The notes below the pieces were generated by a model. It made no database searches. It was not told the DNA's origin and saw only the letters and a program-made list of their open reading frames with translations. The position numbers and the translations under genes were made by a program. From Paenibacillus sp. 453mf (lineage in GTDB: Bacteria; Bacillota; Bacilli; Paenibacillales; Paenibacillaceae), in NCBI RefSeq assembly GCF_900116105.1, contig NZ_FPAC01000004.1:208252-272251 (forward strand): a DNA stretch of 64,000 bases, given 5' to 3'. Numbering within the stretch: the first letter of the stretch is position 1; every line of letters starts with the position of its first letter. Below, one piece after another: positions 56,802-64,000 of the stretch.

Positions 56802-58943
56802 TTATTTGTCTTCTTTCTTTTCCATGGCTGCCTTTAGCAGATCACCAAGATTTGAGCCAATCGGCTCCTTCTTCTCAAACTGCTTAACGAGCTTCTGCTG
56901 CTCCCGTTTATTAACCCGCTGCTTGTCCTTATCCACCGTCTCCGTAATGCCACATGGCAGACACTGCACATACATTCCTGCCTTGCCTTCTCTAAGCTCC
57001 ATCTTCTTATGACACTGCGGGCAACGTCGGTTGGACAAACGCTTCTCTGCCGACCGCTTATAACTGCAGTCCTCAGAAGGACAGACGAGGAACTTGCCTC
57101 GCTTGGATTTCTTCTCGAGCAGTCTTGTACCACAATCCGGACAATGGCTGTTAGATACATTATGCGGCTTGTATTCCGTGGTACTATTCTTGACACTGCG
57201 AACAAGTTCATCGGCCATCTTCCGAATTCCATTTAAAAATGGTTCCGGAGAGCCCTGTCCTTTGGCGATGCGTTCCAGCTCTGATTCCCACTTGGCGGTA
57301 AGTTCTGGTGTGCGGAGCTGTGGTGCTGCAAGCTCAATCAGCTGCTTCCCTTTACCCGTTGGGTGCATCACATTGCCTTGACGTTCAATTGTATCACTGC
57401 TGACAAGCTTCTCGATAATATCGGCTCTCGTTGCAGGCGTACCCAGACCATGCTTCTCCATCTGAGCAAGCAAAGCCGCTTCATTGTAACGTTTTGGCGG
57501 CATGGTACGGGCAGCTTTAATAATACAACGCTGTATCTTAAACATTTCCCCTTCGCGAAGCTCAGGAAGCTCCTGTCCACTTCCTCTTGAATCCGAGGCA
57601 TCATCAGAAGCGTCTTCATCCTCATCGCTATAACCTTCCGCACCATATACTTCACGCCATCCGTGATTTTTGACCGTCGTTCCTTTCACAATGAAGGCTT
57701 CATTCTCTGCCTCAATCTTGACCTGCACTGCATCATATCTAGCCGCTGGGTAGAACAGACTTATGAATCGTCTTACGATCAGATCGTAGAGCTTGCGCTC
57801 CTCCGTAGACAATTGATTGAGCAGAACCGTTTGCTCTGTAGGGATAATGGCATGGTGATCACTCACTTTACTGTCATCCACCACACGCTTTGTGATATGA
57901 AGCTTGGCACGAAGCAGCGGTCTTGCTAGTGGACTGTAAGGGCCTACCGCTACACTTTCAAGACGTTCCTTGAATGTCTCTGCCATATCCGAAGGCAAGT
58001 ATCTGCTGTCTGTCCGTGGATAAGTGACGAGCTTATGCTGTTCATACAATTTCTGCAGGAGATTAGAGGTTTGTTTGGCTGAGAAACCATATCGCTTATT
58101 GGCATCTCTCTGCAGCTCGGTCAAGTCATATGCCAGCGGATGGGATTCAACCTTCTCGCTTTTTTTCACTTGAACGACTTTGCCGGATCGTCCTTCAAGC
58201 TTACGTTTAAGTTCCTCTGTCCGTGCTTTATCAAAAATACGAGATTCTCCCTGAGGCGCTCGCCACATCGCTTGGAAGCTGCCAAAATCAGCAGACAACG
58301 TTTCGTATTCTTCTGAACGGAAGTTCATAATTTCTTTTTCCCGGTTCATAATCATGCCGAGCGTCGGGGTTTGAACACGTCCTGCAGACAACTGAGCGTT
58401 ATATTTAACCGTAAGAGCACGGGTGACATTTAGACCGATCATCCAGTCCGCTTCAGCGCGGCAGCGTGCGGATTCATACAAACGATCGAACTGCTGACCG
58501 GGCTTTAAATTTGCAAATCCTTCTTTGATCGCTTTATCCGTCTGAGACGAAATCCATAGGCGTTTAAAAGGCTTCTTGAAATGCGCCATCTGCATAATCC
58601 AGCGGGCAAGCAGCTCACCCTCACGGGCAGCATCTGTTGCAATAACGAGCTCCTTAATGTCTTGTCTCTTCATTAGCTGCTGTACCGCTTTATATTGATG
58701 TTGGGTTTCTCGGAGGACCTTCAGCTTCGTCTGCTTTGGCAGAATCGGCAGATCCGCAAGGTTCCAGGTTGCATATTTATGATCATAATCCTCAGGCTCA
58801 GCCAACCCGACCAGATGGCCCAAGGCCCAAGTCACTACATATTTAGGTCCTTCAAAATAGCTCTTATGCTTCTCTCTACTTCCCATCACACGTGCAATCT
58901 CACGTGCCACTGAAGGTTTCTCTGCTAGAACAAGTACTTTCAT
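56802..58943 (-). CDS. topB: DNA topoisomerase III
   Basis: A 713-residue type IA topoisomerase that relaxes or decatenates DNA. The Toprim domain (MKVLVLAEKPSVAREIARVM and ATDAAREGELLARW), the active-site Tyr308 in VTYPRTDSRYL, and C-terminal zinc-finger-like cysteines (CPDCGTRLLEKK, then VCPSEDCSYK, CPQCHKKM, CLPCG) are present. ATG 58943 follows AAAGGAGAG; the 15-codon longer frame is not supported. Alone on the minus strand. Confidence 0.95.
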   Translation of the reverse strand: MKVLVLAEKPSVAREIARVMGSREKHKSYFEGPKYVVTWALGHLVGLAEPEDYDHKYATWNLADLPILPKQTKLKVLRETQHQYKAVQQLMKRQDIKELVIATDAAREGELLARWIMQMAHFKKPFKRLWISSQTDKAIKEGFANLKPGQQFDRLYESARCRAEADWMIGLNVTRALTVKYNAQLSAGRVQTPTLGMIMNREKEIMNFRSEEYETLSADFGSFQAMWRAPQGESRIFDKARTEELKRKLEGRSGKVVQVKKSEKVESHPLAYDLTELQRDANKRYGFSAKQTSNLLQKLYEQHKLVTYPRTDSRYLPSDMAETFKERLESVAVGPYSPLARPLLRAKLHITKRVVDDSKVSDHHAIIPTEQTVLLNQLSTEERKLYDLIVRRFISLFYPAARYDAVQVKIEAENEAFIVKGTTVKNHGWREVYGAEGYSDEDEDASDDASDSRGSGQELPELREGEMFKIQRCIIKAARTMPPKRYNEAALLAQMEKHGLGTPATRADIIEKLVSSDTIERQGNVMHPTGKGKQLIELAAPQLRTPELTAKWESELERIAKGQGSPEPFLNGIRKMADELVRSVKNSTTEYKPHNVSNSHCPDCGTRLLEKKSKRGKFLVCPSEDCSYKRSAEKRLSNRRCPQCHKKMELREGKAGMYVQCLPCGITETVDKDKQRVNKREQQKLVKQFEKKEPIGSNLGDLLKAAMEKKEDK

Positions 58944-59237
58944 GTGACTCTCCTTTCTATAACATCCTCCATTATAACACTCCTTCAAAGTGCCCGCGAA
59001 AGAAGAACTTCTTCATTCAGGACAGTCAATAGACTAGAGGTGATGGGAGTAACAAGTGAAAATCAAACCAAGAAGCCCGCGATTTATACACGTCATGTCA
59101 TATAATTTTACATTGAATCTATGATATTAGTCTTAAGACTCTTTTCACATTTTTTTGGTACGGAGATAATCAATTGAAATAATGAGTATCATGCTGTAAA
59201 TATTGGATGTAATCGCTTTATTGGAAGTCATGCATCC

Positions 59238-59266
59238 TTGTAACAATTTATAACATTAAATATGAT
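59238..59266 (+). promoter_or_regulatory. Promoter of the secreted amidase gene
   Basis: TTGTAA (59238-59243), N17, TATGAT (59261-59266), about 80 nt before the start. The 58944-59346 spacer holds no other feature I can support. Confidence 0.7.
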
Positions 59267-59346
59267 TTAACTGAATCATTTCCTTGATGAATAATTATAT
59301 GAAATGGATTCTGAGCTCTAAATCATCTTACAAGGAGAGTGTTTAA

Positions 59347-61284
59347 ATGAAGTTGAACCAGCCGTTACATCGATGGAGAAAAGGTGGGCAAGCCTTTCTT
59401 GCAGCCGCACTCCTATCCAGCTCCTTCCTGCTTCCTGCCTATACTGCGTCAGCAGCAGACGGAACGAATCCAAGTGTTACATCTTCTGTAGAGACTGCCT
59501 CTAATAAGCAGGCAGACGCCGCGTATTTCTACGACCAAATGAAGCTAGCCGCAGAAACGGCTGGGGTTCCCTTTACCATGGAGAAGGTCACTGGAACAGT
59601 TATGCTCAGACAAGCCGCAGCCCAAGCAATCCAGAACTGGCTCTCTTTGCCTGCATCGGACATTTCATACAAAGATATTCCTCAGAACAGCTCCTATGCT
59701 GATGCTATAAGTGCCGTAACTCAAGCAGAAATTATGACAGGCTACAGCAAAGACTCCTTCTTTCCCAAAACTCCTCTTACCGTCAAAGATGTCCATCTTA
59801 TATATGATCGTGTTCTAGAATACATACAGCCTTTTGAAGTAGAGGAAGCTACAATCGCAGATATGCAAAAAGCGATGGAACAAGGAAAATTAACCTCCGT
59901 CCAGCTTGTGCAAATGTATCTTGATCGTATTGAACAGTATGATGATCAAGGTCCTTCTCTAAATGCAGTGCTCACGATTAATAACGATGCTCTTGATATC
60001 GCAGCAGAGCTCGATGCCGAACGTACAAGGACAGGAGCTCGCAGTAATCTTCACGGGATCCCGGTTCTGGTCAAGGACAATTACGATACAAATGATATGC
60101 CGACATCAGCAGGCTGCCTATGCCTCAAGGACTCTGTTCCAGATGAAGATGCAGAGCAAGTCGCCAGATTGAAAGAAGCAGGGGCAATCATCTTGGGCAA
60201 AACAAATCTGCATGAGTTTGCCTTCGGCATTACAACCTCCAGTTCGCTCGGTGGACAAACCTTAAATCCATATGCACTTGATCACTACCCCGGCGGTTCA
60301 AGCGGAGGAACGGGTGCTGCGATCGCTGCTAACTTTGCAGCTGCGGGTTTAGGCACAGATACCGGAGGCTCTATCCGGATCCCTTCCAGCTTTAATAGTC
60401 TTGTAGGTATCCGTCCAACGATTGGACTGGCAAGCCGTGACGGAATCATTCCTTTAGCACTCACACAGGATGTAGGCGGACCCATGGCACGCACCGTTGA
60501 GGATGCTGCGATTATGCTGGATGCTATTGCAGGATATGACCCCGAAGATGTTGTCACAGCAGCAAGCGTCGGACAAATTCCGGAGAGCTATACGGATAAT
60601 TTGGATGCAGACGCCCTTGAAGGTGCTCGTATTGGCGTAGCTACTGAGCTCTTTGGAAGCAGCAGTGATGCAGAACAAGAAACTTCGTCCATTATTTACA
60701 ACGCGATTGATGAAATAGAGCGGCTTGGTGCAACGGCTATAGAGATCCAACTCCCTAATTTGGCCGAGCTTGCTAAGTATCCAAGTCTCAGCAGCTATGA
60801 GTTCAAATTTCAACTTAACGATTACCTTGAAGGACTCGGTGAAGATGCTCCATACTCCACTTTGTCTGAGATCATTGCTTCCGGCAATTATGATCTAGAC
60901 CAAGAGCAATCGATGAAGTCCCGTGATGCCCGTGAAACATTGGAAACCGAGGAGTACAAAGATATCGTGCTGAAGCGAACCAAGCTGGCCAAAGACGCTC
61001 TCCTAAAGGTGATGGCAGACAATAACCTGGATGCCATTGTGTACCCGAGTACTACCCAATCTGCTGCAGTAATAGGTGAGCCTCAAAATGTCGGAGGCAA
61101 TAACCGGCTTAGTGCCTTTTCTGGATTCCCCGCCATCACGGTTCCAGCTGGATTCACCACGGACGGACTTCCTGTCGGTATTGAATTCCTTGGCAGAGCT
61201 TATGATGAAGGGAAGCTCATTAAGCTCGCTTATAGCTACGAGCAGGGAACACAGCACCGTAAAGCCCCTATGTTGACTGAGTAG
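59347..61284 (+). CDS. Secreted amidase (amidase signature family) with N-terminal SLH-like domain
   Basis: A 645-residue exported protein. A signal peptide of ~37 residues (AAALLSSSFLLPAYTASAA) is followed by a stretch at about residues 75-160 with YKDIPQNSSYADAIS and SKDSFFPKTPLTVKD, resembling an S-layer homology motif. Residues 165-640 form an amidase: Lys243 in VLVKDNYDT, Ser318/319 in GGSSGGTGAA, and nucleophile Ser342 in GTDTGGSIRIPSS, the Ser-cisSer-Lys triad. The substrate is unknown; GatA-type tRNA amidation is excluded by secretion. AAGGAGAG precedes the ATG. Confidence 0.88.
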   Translation: MKLNQPLHRWRKGGQAFLAAALLSSSFLLPAYTASAADGTNPSVTSSVETASNKQADAAYFYDQMKLAAETAGVPFTMEKVTGTVMLRQAAAQAIQNWLSLPASDISYKDIPQNSSYADAISAVTQAEIMTGYSKDSFFPKTPLTVKDVHLIYDRVLEYIQPFEVEEATIADMQKAMEQGKLTSVQLVQMYLDRIEQYDDQGPSLNAVLTINNDALDIAAELDAERTRTGARSNLHGIPVLVKDNYDTNDMPTSAGCLCLKDSVPDEDAEQVARLKEAGAIILGKTNLHEFAFGITTSSSLGGQTLNPYALDHYPGGSSGGTGAAIAANFAAAGLGTDTGGSIRIPSSFNSLVGIRPTIGLASRDGIIPLALTQDVGGPMARTVEDAAIMLDAIAGYDPEDVVTAASVGQIPESYTDNLDADALEGARIGVATELFGSSSDAEQETSSIIYNAIDEIERLGATAIEIQLPNLAELAKYPSLSSYEFKFQLNDYLEGLGEDAPYSTLSEIIASGNYDLDQEQSMKSRDARETLETEEYKDIVLKRTKLAKDALLKVMADNNLDAIVYPSTTQSAAVIGEPQNVGGNNRLSAFSGFPAITVPAGFTTDGLPVGIEFLGRAYDEGKLIKLAYSYEQGTQHRKAPMLTE

Positions 61285-61323
61285 TTATCCGTATCACTTA
61301 ACAGTCTCATATTTCAAATGAAG

Positions 61324-61352
61324 AGCATATGCCGATCCTGTCGGTGTGTGCT
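61324..61352 (+). terminator. Terminator of the amidase gene
   Basis: Arms AGCATATGCCG (61324-61334) and CGGTGTGTGCT (61342-61352) pair with three G-U, followed by TTTTTTT. Confidence 0.85.
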
Positions 61353-61546
61353 TTTTTTGCTCTTTTGATCTTTTTTCTCGGAGAGGATTTAGATAGCCGG
61401 GCGACAAGAAATTCTATATAATATAATTCGCTGAATCCATTTCATAAATCATTAAATAGGTAAATTTAAAACTATATAGACAAATAAAATCATTTTGATC
61501 TATATATACCCTTGATATAAGCAGCTAAAGGTACTATGAAATTGAT

Positions 61547-61601
61547 TCTCACCGTAAAGATATTGAAATATTGTGAAACGTAGTTTCACTCTCACCGTAA
61601 A
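61547..61601 (+). promoter_or_regulatory. Direct repeat and palindrome upstream of the potassium channel gene
   Basis: TCTCACCGTAAA occurs at 61547-61558 and 61590-61601, exactly 43 bp apart. Between them is the perfect palindrome GTGAAAC-GTA-GTTTCAC (61573-61589). A regulator binding site or a small RNA structure is possible. I could not fit it to the c-di-AMP riboswitch. Confidence 0.4.
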
Positions 61602-61646
61602 TAGATGCCATACACCAGCTGCATCAGTTAGAGAATGAGGTGACCC

Positions 61647-62678
61647 ATGTTATTCTGGCGCAAAGCTTTCGAAAAAATGTTTAAAATGAGTAATATATCT
61701 CTTGTCTATTTTGCACTTTCCTTCTTCTTAATTAGCCCGATCATCATTCATATCCTGGAGCCTGAGAAGTTTACTAACTTTGCCAAGGGTCTATGGTGGG
61801 TCGTTGTCACAACCACTACAGTGGGATATGGGGATTATTTTCCTGAAACAATACCTGGAATGATATTTGGTACTATTGTTATTTTTACAGGGCTTTTTCT
61901 CATCGGGACCCTTATTGCAAAAATTTCTGAGAGATTTACAAAGTGGATTAAGATGAAGGAGGAAGGCAAAATGGATTATAGAGGAGAGAATCACTACGTC
62001 ATTATCGGCTGGTCCGATGATAAGATTAAGGATACAATAAAGGAAATGCTAAACAGCGACACCGTCCATAACATCGTTCTTATAGCTGACCTGCCTTCAA
62101 GCCCCATAGATCATAGTCAAATCCATTACATACAAGGCGAGCCAACGGAATACGAGACACTTGATCGTGCTAACGTAGCCAAATCGAAAGCCGTTATTAT
62201 CTTTTCTCCTCAAGGTGTCCCGGCCAAATATGCTGATGGACAAACACTGCTCATCGCAACAACAATCGAAAGCTACGGTGAGAAAATGAATTGTCAAATA
62301 TACACCATAGCAGAGATCCTTAAGGAGAATCACCGGATTAACTTTAAACACGCTAAGGTGGATGAGCTCATACTTTCACAGCAGTCTATCTCTTATCTAA
62401 TTGCGCATGCCAGCGTTCAGAAAGGATCTTCTAAATTATTCATGAACCTGCTCAGCACGGAGAGTGGCGAGAAAATATATGTTATTAACAAGAAGAAAGA
62501 ATGGATAACATACAATGACGCGTTCGAGGATATAAAAGCAATGGGTGCCTTATTAATTGCCGACCACGATGACACTAGTATTATAAGAAGACCTAATGCC
62601 ATCATTCCAGATCAAGCTAAGCTATTTATTATCGCTAATGAGAGTTCATTTCAAAAGATAAGTGAAGCGCTCTCTTGA
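61647..62678 (+). CDS. Two-helix potassium channel with RCK (TrkA-N) domain
   Basis: A 343-residue channel subunit like B. subtilis YugO or Kch without the extra helices. TM1 at about 20-37, pore loop with selectivity filter TTTVGYGD (58-63), TM2 at about 70-92, then a cytosolic RCK domain starting YVIIGWSDDKIKDTIKEML that usually binds NAD(H), ATP or Ca2+; the glycine motif GxSxDK differs from the canonical GxGxxG. Tetrameric K+ flux control. GAGGTGACC precedes ATG 61647. No Mistic gene is visible upstream. Confidence 0.9.
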   Translation: MLFWRKAFEKMFKMSNISLVYFALSFFLISPIIIHILEPEKFTNFAKGLWWVVVTTTTVGYGDYFPETIPGMIFGTIVIFTGLFLIGTLIAKISERFTKWIKMKEEGKMDYRGENHYVIIGWSDDKIKDTIKEMLNSDTVHNIVLIADLPSSPIDHSQIHYIQGEPTEYETLDRANVAKSKAVIIFSPQGVPAKYADGQTLLIATTIESYGEKMNCQIYTIAEILKENHRINFKHAKVDELILSQQSISYLIAHASVQKGSSKLFMNLLSTESGEKIYVINKKKEWITYNDAFEDIKAMGALLIADHDDTSIIRRPNAIIPDQAKLFIIANESSFQKISEALS

Positions 62679-62708
62679 TATGCAAGCAAATAGATTATTG
62701 AAGACTAA

Positions 62709-62741
62709 AATAGGAATGAGGACAAGCTCCTCATTCCTATT
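62709..62741. terminator. Bidirectional terminator
   Basis: Perfect arms AATAGGAATGAGG (62709-62721) and CCTCATTCCTATT (62729-62741) between the convergent channel and fabH genes; CTTTT follows on the plus strand. Confidence 0.85.
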
Positions 62742-62744
62742 CTT

Positions 62745-63740
62745 TTAGTTGCTATCCGGTACGGTCCAGCGCATAATTACTCCTGCATAGGTTAGACCTC
62801 CGCCAAATCCAAACAATAACATCTTATCATTAAATTTGAGACGTCCTTCATCAAGACCGAGCTGTATAGCTAAGGGAATAGAAGCAGCTGAGGTATTGCC
62901 TCTAAACTCCACACTAGTTAACGTGCGCTCAATCGGGATCGGGCCTTTTACACAAATTGACTCAATCATTCTCAAATTGGCGCTATGGGGTACAAACCAA
63001 TTAATATCTTCCGGCTGCAGCCCTGATTGCTTAATAAGCTGATTAGATGCCTCAGGTACATGACGTACTGCCCATTTGTAGACCTCTCGACCATTTTGAA
63101 CAAGAAATGGGTCCTTCTCGAGATTCATACCATCAATTTCTGTAGCAAACGTTCTTCTATATAAATGTCCCCCACCACTGCCATGGGTGCCGGATACCGA
63201 GGCTATAAAGCCAGGATGGTCATCATCACTTTCGATCAACACGACTCCGGCCCCATCCCCAAAAAGGATGCAGGTTGAGCGATCTGTATAGTCTGTGATT
63301 TTGGAAAGAGTCTCAGCACCAACAACAAGCACTTTCTTGTGAATACCACTGGATACCATACCATCAGCCAACTGCAATCCGTAAACAAATCCCGCGCAAG
63401 CTGAGCCCAGATCAATAGCACCTGCTTGTTTAATATTGAAATGGTGTTGAATTCGGGAAGCTACGTTTGGAAAAGTATACTCGGCTGTACTAGTGGCAAC
63501 TAGAATCATATCTACATCTGTTATATCAACAGAGTAACGCTTAATCATGTCTGCAACTGCTTTGTAACTCAAATTAGAAACAAACTCGTTCTCTGCAGCT
63601 ATTCTTCTTTCACGCATGCCTGTACGTTGTACAATCCACTCATCATTCGTATCGACCATTTTTTCGAGATCTGCGTTAGATAATATCTTCTCTGGTACAT
63701 AAGTTCCTATTGCCGTGATTTTCGCTTTAGACTGATACAT
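62745..63740 (-). CDS. fabH: Beta-ketoacyl-ACP synthase III
   Basis: A 331-residue initiating condensing enzyme of fatty acid synthesis, joining acyl-CoA with malonyl-ACP. The Cys-His-Asn triad is Cys115 (LGSACAGF), His252 (WFVPHSANL) and Asn282 (EFRGNTSAAS). ATG 63740 (MYQSKAKIT) follows GGAAGG; three more codons are possible. An extended -10 promoter with a FapR-like operator lies upstream. Encoded alone here, close to an rrn operon end, without fabF or plsX. Confidence 0.95.
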   Translation of the reverse strand: MYQSKAKITAIGTYVPEKILSNADLEKMVDTNDEWIVQRTGMRERRIAAENEFVSNLSYKAVADMIKRYSVDITDVDMILVATSTAEYTFPNVASRIQHHFNIKQAGAIDLGSACAGFVYGLQLADGMVSSGIHKKVLVVGAETLSKITDYTDRSTCILFGDGAGVVLIESDDDHPGFIASVSGTHGSGGGHLYRRTFATEIDGMNLEKDPFLVQNGREVYKWAVRHVPEASNQLIKQSGLQPEDINWFVPHSANLRMIESICVKGPIPIERTLTSVEFRGNTSAASIPLAIQLGLDEGRLKFNDKMLLFGFGGGLTYAGVIMRWTVPDSN

Positions 63741-63771
63741 CCTGTTCACCTTCCTTACAGTTAGTGCTCTT

Positions 63772-63804
63772 ATTATATCACTTGGTACTAGTACTTGGTA
63801 CTAA
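63772..63804 (-). promoter_or_regulatory. fabH promoter overlapped by a FapR-like operator
   Basis: On the minus strand TGATATAAT (TATAAT at 63772-63777) is an extended -10. The 17-bp TTAGTACCAAGTACTAG (63788-63804) matches the FapR site TTAGTACCTRNTACTAA in 15 of 17 positions, overlapping the -35. FapR is released by malonyl-CoA. The GTACTAGTAC palindrome (63785-63794) lies just beside it. Confidence 0.8.
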
Positions 63805-63845
63805 TATTTAAATAAATCACATTCATTTTTATCCGGGCAAAAAAA

Positions 63846-63875
63846 AGACACTATCGATGAAAATCGATAGTGTCT
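63846..63875 (-). terminator. rrn operon terminator
   Basis: Perfect 13-bp arms AGACACTATCGAT (63846-63858) and ATCGATAGTGTCT (63863-63875) followed on the minus strand by a run of eight T, seven nt past the 5S gene. Confidence 0.93.
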
Positions 63876-63882
63876 TATGTGT

Positions 63883-63999
63883 GCTTGGCGGCGTCCTACT
63901 CTCCCAGGACCCTGCGGTCCAAGTACCATCGGCGCTGGAGGGCTTAACGGTCGTGTTCGGGATGGGTACGTGTGGAACCCCTCCGCTATCGCCACCAAA
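63883..63999 (-). rRNA. rrf: 5S ribosomal RNA
   Basis: About 117 nt on the minus strand, beginning TTTGGTGGCGATAGCGG and ending GACGCCGCCAAGC, with the conserved CCATCCCGAACACG and CGCCGATGGTA segments. The 5' and 3' ends pair (TTTGGTGGCG with CGCCGCCAAGC). It is the last gene of an rrn operon; 23S and 16S would lie beyond the right edge of the window. Confidence 0.96.
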
Positions 64000-64000
64000 C

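Noticed and set aside
61400..61646. c-di-AMP (ydaO-type) riboswitch before the potassium channel gene
   Set aside because: Only a direct repeat and a palindrome are visible; the conserved aptamer blocks could not be located.

Overview
The window looks like chromosomal DNA from a low-to-moderate G+C, spore-former-type Firmicute, most likely Paenibacillus or a close relative. The pur operon order (purEKBCSQLFMNHD), the PurR boxes plus guanine riboswitch, the LicT/BglP antitermination locus, the FapR-type operator before fabH, an ilvA close to the B. subtilis protein, and strong AGGAGG-type ribosome binding sites all support this. The genus is inferred from gene content and style; no search was run. 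I see no insertion sequence, prophage, tRNA or CRISPR array.

Layout. 1-2.4 kb: a CorA gene cut by the window edge, then a DUF47-pit phosphate pair; the spacer between them carries a cluster of DnaA-box-like sites. 2.7-10.1 kb: one long minus-strand operon with a nickel/peptide-type ABC importer (solute-binding lipoprotein, two permeases, two ATPases), two small proteins and a P1B metal ATPase. 10.4-23.7 kb: mixed single genes, including a DUF3048 lipoprotein, a truncated DoxX gene, an extradiol dioxygenase, an esterase, a six-repeat secreted protein with a copper amine oxidase N-terminal-type domain, ilvA, a 16-cysteine copper-storage-type protein and a DUF4176 protein. 23.9-30.3 kb: a beta-glucoside locus (two GH1 phospho-beta-glucosidases, licT, bglP) with three RAT/terminator attenuators. 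31-34.8 kb: small genes, a Nudix hydrolase, and a three-gene cassette of a class 3 lipase followed by two paralogous all-helical proteins with a central hydrophobic hairpin, preceded by four sites in 11-bp phase. 35.1-39 kb: a TetR regulator with its operator, an FtsX permease and an ABC ATPase. 39.1-40.7 kb: a quinone-detoxification-type carboxylesterase/dioxygenase pair.

41-55.4 kb: the complete twelve-gene purine operon, which converts PRPP to IMP. Genes overlap or nearly touch except between purF and purM, where about 510 bp holds an array of large hairpins at ~80-bp spacing with compensatory stem changes. The leader has paired PurBoxes, a promoter, a guanine-class aptamer and a terminator ~205 nt downstream of the aptamer.

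55.5-64 kb: UspA, DUF1294, a 45-aa protein, topB, a secreted amidase, a potassium channel, fabH under a FapR-like site, and a 5S rRNA gene with terminator at the right edge, the end of an rrn operon continuing outside the window.

The best candidates for new biology are the lipase/helical-protein cassette and the purF-purM hairpin array. Starts were chosen by ribosome binding site and family N-termini, so many differ from the longest open frame.
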